DNA of 21,279 bases from the NCBI GenBank assembly GCA_023411715.1, contig JAEYOM010000151.1, forward strand, positions 1-21,279, given 5' to 3'. Below the pieces are notes generated by a model. It was not told the DNA's origin, ran no database searches, and was given only the letters and a program-made list of their open reading frames with translations. A program made the position numbers and the translations under genes. The DNA is from Bacillota bacterium (GTDB lineage: Bacteria; Bacillota; Clostridia; Acetivibrionales; DTU013). Shown here piece after piece: positions 16,321 through 21,279 of the stretch; within the stretch, counting starts at the first letter, position 1, and the number at the start of each line of letters is the position of its first letter.

Positions 16321-17962
16321 TTTTGCCATCTTCCAGCATCAATATCCTGTCGCACATCTCGGCGGCGGATATCCTGTGAGTGACCACTATGCATGTCCTT
16401 GCAGGGTTCTGGGATTTGATGCTTTTCAATATTTCTTTTTCCGCCCTGACATCAAGTGAAGAAGTGGCTTCATCGAGCAGCAATATAGGCGTTTTATTAA
16501 GCAGGGCCCTGGCAATTGCGATCCTCTGTGCCTGTCCTTCGGAAAGTCCTGTCCCGCGTTCTCCTATTTCAGTGTTCAGGCCGTCATCGAGTTTCTTGAT
16601 AAATGACAATGCTTCAGCACTGCAGGCCGCAGCCTCAAGCTCGGCGTCGGAGGCGTTTTCGTCGCCCGAACGCATATTGTCCGCTATTGTTCCCGAAAAC
16701 AAAGTATTGCCCTGGGGTACATACGATATAAGGGTTCGGCCTGAAGCTTCGGCTGTTATAGCTGCACCGTCTTCATCTTTAAGATATATATGACCGCCGT
16801 CAGGTTCCAGGAGCGCCATTATCAGTCTTAAAACAGTTGTTTTGCCTTCGCCCGAGGGTCCCATCAGACATACCATTTCTCCGGGTTTAATTTCAAATGA
16901 GATATCCTTAAGTATCGGTTTATCATTATCATACCCGAAACTGACATTTTCGAGCTTTATGCCGCATTTATCCCATTTGGGCGCTGTACCTTCGTAGTTT
17001 TCCTGCCTGAGTGCTTCGATCTCGATAAGTCTTTTAGCCGATGCCGCACATGAAATTACCTGCGGGAATGCGCCGGCAAGCCCGGAAAATGGCGATTGTA
17101 CATTTCCGACCAACTGGAGGAAGGCTACAAGGGTGCCGAAGGTGATCATACCTTCAGTGAGTCTGTACGTGCCCCAGCCGAATGCAAGAAAATATCCGGC
17201 CCAGTATCCCAATGACAGCAGTATGTTTGAAAATATGCTTAGTTTATTCCTTTGCACCACAAGTTTAAGCTTATCATTCTGCAGTTTGCAGACGGTTGAC
17301 AGACTTCTCTTTTCGAGCCGGAATGCCTTTATAACTATGATGTTCTGAAGTGCTTCATGTATAAATCCTCTGGATATGGCTTCGGCTTCCTGCGCCTCCC
17401 CGTAAAGTATTCCTATTTTTTTCGTGTAGAATCTGCCCAGGAGGACAGAGACAGGCCCCAGTAAAAATGCCAGTACGGCAAGTATCGGATCGAAAATGAA
17501 CAGAGATATAAAAGAAGTAACCAACAATATCGAAAGCGATATAACGGAGGGCAAGGTCGACATGACAGTGTTTACTACTATATCGACGTCGCTTGTCAAA
17601 CGGGTCATGATATCATCGCTGTGATATCTGGAAATGTTCAGCCACTTGGTGCGCGATATCAGCCCGAACAGGTTTTCACACATGGAGTTTGACAAGGACT
17701 CGGATGAACGTATTGTCAGGTATGAATTCCAGGCTGTGATTACTATATCCAGAATGACGAGTGCTATGATCATAACTGCCGGTCTGATAATACTGCCGTT
17801 TCTCAGATCTGAAGCGGCATCTATAAGACCTTTCGACGCAAAAGCCATACCTACTTCCACCAGAGATAAAGCGGCGCCGCATAAAATAATCATGATTATT
17901 GGGAATAAATATGGCTTGATTTGACGAAGCAACCATTTGGCGGCAAATATACTATTCTTCAA
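16295..17962 (-). CDS. ABC transporter, fused membrane and ATPase domains (putative peptide exporter)
   Basis: A 555-residue half-transporter. The exporter-type membrane domain (about residues 15-310) has six hydrophobic helices. The ATPase domain has Walker A GPSGEGKTT (368-376), the Q-loop in YVPQGN, signature LSEGQAQR (473-480), Walker B ILLLDEAT (493-500) and H-loop His529 in VVTHR. There is no N-terminal C39 peptidase domain, so leader removal would need another protease. It begins with TTG at 17962-17960, overlapping the TGA of the signal-peptidase gene, so translation is coupled. As the last gene of the operon it most likely exports the matured peptide; lipid-linked or drug export cannot be excluded. 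The signature has Glu in place of the usual Gly at its third position. It ends tail-to-tail inside the kinase gene on the + strand. Confidence 0.88.
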   Translation of the reverse strand: MKNSIFAAKWLLRQIKPYLFPIIMIILCGAALSLVEVGMAFASKGLIDAASDLRNGSIIRPAVMIIALVILDIVITAWNSYLTIRSSESLSNSMCENLFGLISRTKWLNISRYHSDDIMTRLTSDVDIVVNTVMSTLPSVISLSILLVTSFISLFIFDPILAVLAFLLGPVSVLLGRFYTKKIGILYGEAQEAEAISRGFIHEALQNIIVIKAFRLEKRSLSTVCKLQNDKLKLVVQRNKLSIFSNILLSLGYWAGYFLAFGWGTYRLTEGMITFGTLVAFLQLVGNVQSPFSGLAGAFPQVISCAASAKRLIEIEALRQENYEGTAPKWDKCGIKLENVSFGYDNDKPILKDISFEIKPGEMVCLMGPSGEGKTTVLRLIMALLEPDGGHIYLKDEDGAAITAEASGRTLISYVPQGNTLFSGTIADNMRSGDENASDAELEAAACSAEALSFIKKLDDGLNTEIGERGTGLSEGQAQRIAIARALLNKTPILLLDEATSSLDVRAEKEILKSIKSQNPARTCIVVTHRISAAEMCDRILMLEDGKIRTFASSF

Positions 17963-18447
17963 TTCACTTTATCTCCATTTATAGTTTTTCTGCCTGATGC
18001 GGTAAAGTGGTAGTAAAATCTTAAAAGTATCGGTCTGACAGGAAACAGCAATAACCAGACATGTGATAACAGCCTCCAGAAGAGGTTGTCGCATTTTATC
18101 TGTCTGTTATCGCGCCAGATACTGATGACCTTTGCTGCAAGCTGGTCGGGTCTGATCGGCCCTTCAGTCCAGCATTGGGAATCCCCGTTGATGTATATCC
18201 CGGCGCTGCTGATTTTTATTACCCTGTGAAGTACATATTCACTGCTATCCCTGACTACCAGGACGATATCTCCTTTATGCAGCTCCTTGGCGCCGGTTGC
18301 CGATAGCTCGACAAAATCCCGTTCATGCCTGAGAAAGGGCAGCATGCTCATCCCTGTGACTCTTATTTTCGCAGTGCCGTTATGGTCGAATATTTCCCTG
18401 ACTATAGGAAAAAGCTCGTTCGATTTGACAGTTACTATTTCACGCAT
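17959..18447 (-). CDS. ER/SipW-type signal peptidase (S24/S26)
   Basis: A 162-residue serine peptidase of the S26 group. The nucleophile is Ser34 in GMSMLPFLR (32-40). Where bacterial type I enzymes have the catalytic Lys, this protein has His74 in YVLHRVIK, the Ser-His form seen in SipW and ER/archaeal signal peptidases. NGDSQCW (87-93) corresponds to the conserved acidic box. Unlike ordinary signal peptidases it lacks an N-terminal membrane helix. Hydrophobic residues cluster instead near the C-terminus (FWRLLSHVWLLLFPVRPILL, 123-142), which may anchor it. It overlaps the kinase gene by 13 bp and the exporter gene by 4 bp. By position it could remove the leader of the 59-residue peptide, but it may equally act on another substrate. 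Confidence 0.82.
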   Translation of the reverse strand: MREIVTVKSNELFPIVREIFDHNGTAKIRVTGMSMLPFLRHERDFVELSATGAKELHKGDIVLVVRDSSEYVLHRVIKISSAGIYINGDSQCWTEGPIRPDQLAAKVISIWRDNRQIKCDNLFWRLLSHVWLLLFPVRPILLRFYYHFTASGRKTINGDKVN

Positions 18448-19277
18448 TCATGCACCAATTCCACAGCTCCCTTGTCCGGTCTGCATTTTAGCAGATAAAT
18501 GGGAACACGATTCAGAATTTTTTCGATAGTAGTTATTGCCGTTTCCATCATATTATCGTCAAAATATGGTAAAAAGCAACGTGGGAGCAGCAAGGAAACG
18601 GAGTTTGCAGGATCAAGACGCCTTATGCTGTTTTCAGGAGCCTGTTCCAGAATTATTATTGCGGACAGTAAAGCTTCCTTATTTGCAAATACGGGCGTCA
18701 GTCCGCTCCAGGGCGTTCCACAGGCCGCAGGGCCTTCTTTTGTCAGTTTTATCGCCGGTCGGTCACCGTTTAAGATCTCAGCGCCCATATAGCTTTTCCA
18801 TAGCTCTGCCTGTGTGGATTTTCCTGTCCCGGAAGGCGCTGTGAAAAGTATGCCTCTCTCCTGCCATTTGACTGCCGAAGCATGTATAACTATCCCTTCT
18901 CTCAGCAGTATCAGGTTACGGAACAATAATTCCATAAAAGCTTTTATGGTGGATCTGATTTGGACCTTATCCCCGGACGTTAATTGTATGGAGGCCGAAG
19001 ACCAGTCATTGTCAACTGTCAGAAGGGCAGCGGCATTTGATTCATATTTTCCGAAAAAAACCTCATAACCGTTTGATGACTTTGATCTGCACCACTTTAT
19101 ATCGCCGTCAAGGAGTAGTTCGGTATCAGGCAGAGTTATATTTTCGTTCCTGTATATTTTTACCTTCAAATCCGGGTTATTTTCATTGTCCGTTTTGAAG
19201 GTCCTGAATTCGTTTAGTATATAGTGATATTTACATTCAATTTGTATTTTTGCACCCGCTACATTCAATGTCAGCAT
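18435..19277 (-). CDS. HprK-like (HPr kinase related) kinase
   Basis: A 280-residue protein of the HPr-kinase-related group that accompanies peptide-modification genes. The P-loop is APSGTGKSTQ (147-156). Just before it is the usual IHASAVKW (131-138), and after it come LNGDRPAIK (169-177) and CGTPWSG (186-192), both conserved in these kinases. It lacks the N-terminal HprK regulatory domain. The related kinase of the paeninodin cluster phosphorylates the C-terminal Ser of the precursor, and the precursor next door here also ends in Ser, so that is a possible substrate (inference). Start choice: ATG 19277 aligns with family beginnings (MLTLNVAGAKI). In-frame ATGs at 19301 and 19316 are longer options, but 19316 is buried in the hairpin. 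It overlaps the next gene by 13 bp. Confidence 0.82.
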   Translation of the reverse strand: MLTLNVAGAKIQIECKYHYILNEFRTFKTDNENNPDLKVKIYRNENITLPDTELLLDGDIKWCRSKSSNGYEVFFGKYESNAAALLTVDNDWSSASIQLTSGDKVQIRSTIKAFMELLFRNLILLREGIVIHASAVKWQERGILFTAPSGTGKSTQAELWKSYMGAEILNGDRPAIKLTKEGPAACGTPWSGLTPVFANKEALLSAIIILEQAPENSIRRLDPANSVSLLLPRCFLPYFDDNMMETAITTIEKILNRVPIYLLKCRPDKGAVELVHECVK

Positions 19278-19307
19278 TATTGCGGAAAGACCCCTTTTCA
19301 TACATAC

Positions 19308-19338
19308 AGGCTGCATAACGTTATAAGCTATGCAGCCT
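19308..19338 (-). promoter_or_regulatory. Perfect 10-bp stem hairpin between precursor and kinase genes
   Basis: Arms AGGCTGCATA (19308-19317) and TATGCAGCCT (19329-19338) are fully complementary around an 11-base loop. No U-run follows on the minus strand, so it is not a standard terminator. It starts 12 bases after the precursor stop and covers one candidate kinase start codon. Likely roles are protecting the precursor mRNA 3' end, partial attenuation, or an RNase cut site that lets precursor exceed enzymes. Confidence 0.7.
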
Positions 19339-19349
19339 GAAGCAGAGTT

Positions 19350-19529
19350 TTAGCTTTGACTGTTGCGATGACATGTGTGAGATATTTTTCTCCAACCATG
19401 CCGGCCAAACTCGTACGAATACCAGGTCTGTCCTTCAACGCATTTTCCTGTAACAGTGCAGCGGCATGCAAGCCTTTCTTCAGGTCTGAGCTCTACATAC
19501 TCGAATGTCGGTTTCATGTACTTTTTCAA
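19350..19529 (-). CDS. Candidate RiPP-like precursor peptide, 59 residues, TTG start
   Basis: A small basic peptide encoded just after the radical SAM gene. The leader-like part reads MKKYMKPTFEYVELRPEERL (1-20), resembling the short clostridial peptides with a KPxxExVELRPEE pattern that I recall as common but uncharacterised. The remaining 39 residues contain Cys22, Cys24, Cys30 and Cys53, several aromatics (WYSYEF, HGW) and end in NSQS. The start is set by the ribosome site: GGGGGGGTGA (19544-19535), whose last three bases are the radical SAM stop codon, lies five bases before TTG 19529-19527. A GTG three codons earlier would sit inside that site. No signal peptide or membrane helix. Role as substrate of the neighbouring radical SAM, kinase and peptidase is inferred from position. 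Confidence 0.7.
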   Translation of the reverse strand: MKKYMKPTFEYVELRPEERLACRCTVTGKCVEGQTWYSYEFGRHGWRKISHTCHRNSQS

Positions 19530-19544
19530 AAAGTTCACCCCCCC
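19530..19544 (-). promoter_or_regulatory. Ribosome site overlapping the radical SAM stop, coupling translation of the precursor
   Basis: The minus strand reads GGGGGGGTGA then ACTTT then TTG. GGGGGTGA resembles the anti-16S complement GGAGGTGA, and the five-base spacing is right for the TTG. The stop codon of the upstream enzyme gene is part of the site, so ribosomes ending there could restart on the precursor. Confidence 0.65.
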
Positions 19545-20623
19545 AGATCGCTTTTCTCGGATAACAATGCGATATCGCACAAATATTGTGCAGGTTTATC
19601 GAAATAGCCGGTTTCATTTTTAAGTCTGGCAGGACATGCCTTACAGTAATCCCTGAGCTGGCATTCCATACATTCTTTGCATTTCGGCACGGCTAAAACT
19701 TTCTTTTGAAGCTGCTTCCAGCAGTGTACAAATGAGCCATCCGATATTGCTGCATACGGGCTGACACAATCTCCGCAGGGAAGCATTCTGCCGTCCCATG
19801 CCAGCCAGAAGGAGCATTTCCCTGATGCGCACCCGAAAGCCGTATCCTCTTCGATCTCATAAACGTCTGTAGCGTTCTGTTTTTCAGGATCAAAAACTAT
19901 TTTGGGTTTACCGTATTTTTTATCAAAATGATCCTTCACATGACACATGTACTCTACAGACTCCGACGGAGACAATCTTTCGCCGACAGGGTCGGTGCCC
20001 GAGCCTTCGCGCCTCGGCTGTATGTAATCAACTACGGCAAATTCCAGTCCCTTTTCATCGGCAAAGCCGGCAAGCGCATCAAAGTCACCGGCGTTTTCCC
20101 TTATGGCGGTGGTCCTGAGGTTTACCGAGATCCCTTCGCGCAATAACAGGTCGATCCCTTCGACAGCTTTTCTGTACCCGCCTTCATATCCGCAAATTTT
20201 GCCGTACATTTCGGGAGAGGCGCCGTACAATGTCACATCCACCTTTGCCGGAGGGTTGCCGCCGAGCCATTTGGCGATCTCAAGCGTGACCAGTGTTGCA
20301 TTTGTTGCGATCTGAATAAAAAAGCCCATCCTGGATAGGGCTTCATAGATCTCTCTGAAGTCCTGCCTGACTAAAACTTCGCCTCCGGTCAGAAGCAGAT
20401 GCAGCATTCCTGCGTCCCTGGCTTCTTCGCCGATCCTAATCCATTCCTTGGCGGGCAGTTCTTTAGAGAGAGCGATTTCATCATTTGTATTTTGACGGAT
20501 GTAACACATCTTGCACTGAAGATTGCAGCGCGGTGTCAATTCGAAGGTCCCCATAAATGGTACGCGGTTTTTAACCGCATGCCTTGTGAGCATTTCATTT
20601 GTGTCATTCCAGGAGTTACTCAT
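19535..20623 (-). CDS. Radical SAM/SPASM peptide-modifying enzyme
   Basis: A 362-residue radical SAM enzyme. The SAM-binding 4Fe-4S cluster motif CNLQCKMC has Cys33, Cys37 and Cys40 in the CxxxCxxC spacing, and the GGE motif is TGGEVLVRQDF (79-89). The C-terminal SPASM region has eleven Cys between 265 and 349, including PCGDC, CKECMEC and CKAC, enough for two auxiliary clusters. SPASM enzymes beside a PqqD-like protein typically cross-link or oxidise side chains of a ribosomal peptide. The ATG shares its A with the TAA of the PqqD gene (TAATG), and its stop codon is part of the precursor's ribosome site, so the three genes are tightly coupled. A thioether, C-C bond or other product cannot be decided from sequence. 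Confidence 0.9.
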   Translation of the reverse strand: MSNSWNDTNEMLTRHAVKNRVPFMGTFELTPRCNLQCKMCYIRQNTNDEIALSKELPAKEWIRIGEEARDAGMLHLLLTGGEVLVRQDFREIYEALSRMGFFIQIATNATLVTLEIAKWLGGNPPAKVDVTLYGASPEMYGKICGYEGGYRKAVEGIDLLLREGISVNLRTTAIRENAGDFDALAGFADEKGLEFAVVDYIQPRREGSGTDPVGERLSPSESVEYMCHVKDHFDKKYGKPKIVFDPEKQNATDVYEIEEDTAFGCASGKCSFWLAWDGRMLPCGDCVSPYAAISDGSFVHCWKQLQKKVLAVPKCKECMECQLRDYCKACPARLKNETGYFDKPAQYLCDIALLSEKSDLGG

Positions 20624-20886
20624 TACTCTAACAACCCCCGAGACTTGATTGAATTCACAAATTCCTGCACATCAGCTCTGGCGGTCGGTTCGTCGATTAT
20701 ATATTCATCCAGCAGAGAGGATATCAGTTCGTCGATTTCCGCTCCGTCCTGGAGTTTTTTCCACAGTAAGGCTCCGCTTTCGTTCAGAGTCATCATACCA
20801 TTGAATTCAACGACTTTTTTCCCAAGAGGGACGACCACCCAAGATCCAGCTATATCGCGAAGTATAAAACCTTCTTTTATCTTCAT
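20623..20886 (-). CDS. PqqD-like peptide chaperone (RiPP recognition element)
   Basis: An 87-residue PqqD-family protein, a winged-helix-like domain that binds leader peptides and delivers them to the modifying enzyme. Features are the N-terminal beta-strand pattern FILRDIAGSWVVVPLG (7-22), then FNGMMTLNESGALLWKKL (28-45), where the N-E-S/T-G-x-x-L-W motif is the family signature. A helical tail (ELISSLLDEY, VQEFVNSIKSRGLLE) follows. The start ATG 20886 has AAGAGGT about five bases upstream. An in-frame start at 20916 would add ten residues unlike the family. It is the first gene of the minus-strand operon, and its stop overlaps the radical SAM start by one base. Confidence 0.9.
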   Translation of the reverse strand: MKIKEGFILRDIAGSWVVVPLGKKVVEFNGMMTLNESGALLWKKLQDGAEIDELISSLLDEYIIDEPTARADVQEFVNSIKSRGLLE

Positions 20887-21055
20887 CAGTGACCTCTTGT
20901 AGTAATTTCCTGCCAATAAGAATATAAGTATGTCTCAAGTATGTTAGTATTTTACATCACATATTGACAAGATGCAACTACATTATTATGATAATTTTGA
21001 TAGTCTGCAAATTTTTGGTACCGTTAGCTTATATATGGTGCCGGAAAGGTTATAA
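20887..21055. promoter_or_regulatory. Divergent intergenic region with paired direct repeats
   Basis: This 169-bp stretch separates the leftward peptide operon from the rightward membrane-protein gene. It holds a strong rightward sigma-A promoter (listed separately) and two exact 8-bp direct repeats AAGTATGT at 20926-20933 and 20937-20944, spaced 11 bp start to start (about one helix turn). They lie between the rightward promoter and the PqqD start, where an activator or repressor of the leftward operon could bind. A leftward promoter is expected here but only poor matches are seen. Confidence 0.5.
20964..20992 (+). promoter_or_regulatory. Sigma-A-type promoter for the rightward gene
   Basis: TTGACA at 20964-20969 is a perfect -35. 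After exactly 17 bp, TATGAT at 20987-20992 matches the -10 at five of six positions. Transcription would start near 20999, leaving a leader of about 57 bases before ATG 21056. Confidence 0.75.
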
Positions 21056-21279
21056 ATGAAAAAAACAGCAATTTTCGGGATCATTGTTCTGATTTCTGTT
21101 TCGCCGCTATTCCGCGGCCTTTATTTCAGTTACGACACATACGCATTCCTTGCTGTCCTGGCTTTGTTTTCCGTACTGTATCTGACGACCAAATCGGTGC
21201 GGAATGAGCCTTTGCATTTGAACAAGCCCCTCGTCCTGTGTGAAATAGTTTTGCTGTGTGCCGCGTCGCTGAGCTTTTT
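21056..21279 (+). CDS. Membrane protein, probably O-antigen-ligase/Wzy-like (partial, 5' end only)
   Basis: ATG 21056 follows GGAAAGG six bases upstream and opens a frame without stop to the window end (74 full codons). It starts MKKTAIFGIIVLISVSPLFR and continues with three hydrophobic stretches: residues 4-16, TYAFLAVLALFSVLYLTT, and LVLCEIVLLCAASLSF. The pattern PLFRGLYFSYDTYAF resembles the N-terminus of clostridial O-antigen ligase/polymerase family proteins, often with C-terminal TPRs, that I know from polysaccharide or pilin-glycosylation loci. The remainder lies outside the window, so the assignment is tentative; what is certain is an integral membrane protein with its own promoter. 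Confidence 0.55.
   Translation, partial: MKKTAIFGIIVLISVSPLFRGLYFSYDTYAFLAVLALFSVLYLTTKSVRNEPLHLNKPLVLCEIVLLCAASLSF

Noticed and set aside
19308..19338. Rho-independent terminator after the precursor
   Set aside because: The stem is perfect but no U-run follows, so it is listed as a regulatory hairpin instead.
16295..20886. Lasso peptide cluster
   Set aside because: The kinase and PqqD resemble paeninodin-type partners, but the asparagine-synthetase-like cyclase and transglutaminase-like protease are missing, and a radical SAM enzyme is present instead.
20399..20902. Plus-strand open frame of 167 codons across the PqqD and radical SAM genes
   Set aside because: It is antisense to two well-supported genes and shows no protein-like motif or ribosome site.
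20887..20970. Leftward promoter for the peptide operon (TTGTCA as -35 overlapping the rightward -35)
   Set aside because: The only partner -10 candidates (TACTAA or TAACAT) fit poorly in sequence or spacing, so it is not annotated.

Overview
The window looks like a Clostridia-type (Bacillota) chromosome carrying a surface or exopolysaccharide locus. The grounds are Gram-positive Shine-Dalgarno sites, frequent ATA/AGA/AGG codons and TTG starts, and a split CpsC/CpsD (Wzz adaptor plus BY-kinase) pair, which is typical of Bacillota. Species cannot be fixed from the sequence.

Left and centre (1-13513, all + strand) is a Wzx/Wzy-type locus. It starts with the tail of a priming sugar-phosphate transferase and a PglD/NeuD-like sugar O/N-acyltransferase. 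Three GT4-like glycosyltransferases, one GT2 glycosyltransferase, a Wzy-like polymerase, a WecC-like nucleotide-sugar dehydrogenase and a Wzx-like flippase follow. The set closes with three consecutive genes resembling WbpA (UDP-sugar 6-dehydrogenase), WbpB (3-dehydrogenase) and WbpE (3-aminotransferase), the route toward 3-amino-3-deoxy-uronic acid nucleotides. No WbpD acetyltransferase is seen. The stretch from about 2.0 to 9.8 kb is visibly more AT-rich than its flanks, as expected for an exchangeable serotype cassette.

Centre-right (13494-16320, + strand) begins with three tandem 28-bp repeats at the 3' end of the aminotransferase gene. A PF14907-type nucleotidyltransferase, the CpsC-like co-polymerase and the CpsD-like tyrosine kinase follow, the last two controlling chain length and assembly.

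Right (16295-20886, - strand) is a compact six-gene operon that looks like a peptide-modifying (RiPP-like) system. In transcription order it encodes a PqqD-like carrier, a radical SAM/SPASM enzyme, a 59-residue Cys-containing candidate precursor starting at TTG, an HprK-like kinase, an ER/SipW-type signal peptidase and an ABC exporter. Reading frames overlap or nearly touch, except after the precursor, where a perfect 10-bp stem hairpin sits. Kinase plus PF14907 nucleotidyltransferase plus PqqD is a combination known from paeninodin-type lasso clusters, and related kinase/PqqD pairs occur at exosortase/EPS loci. No lasso cyclase or leader protease is present here, so a different product is likely. 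This operon is the most promising candidate for an undescribed system.

At the right edge a divergent gene, probably an O-antigen-ligase-like membrane protein, starts behind a near-consensus sigma-A promoter and runs out of the window. No tRNA, rRNA, intact IS element, CRISPR array or clear rho-independent terminator was found.
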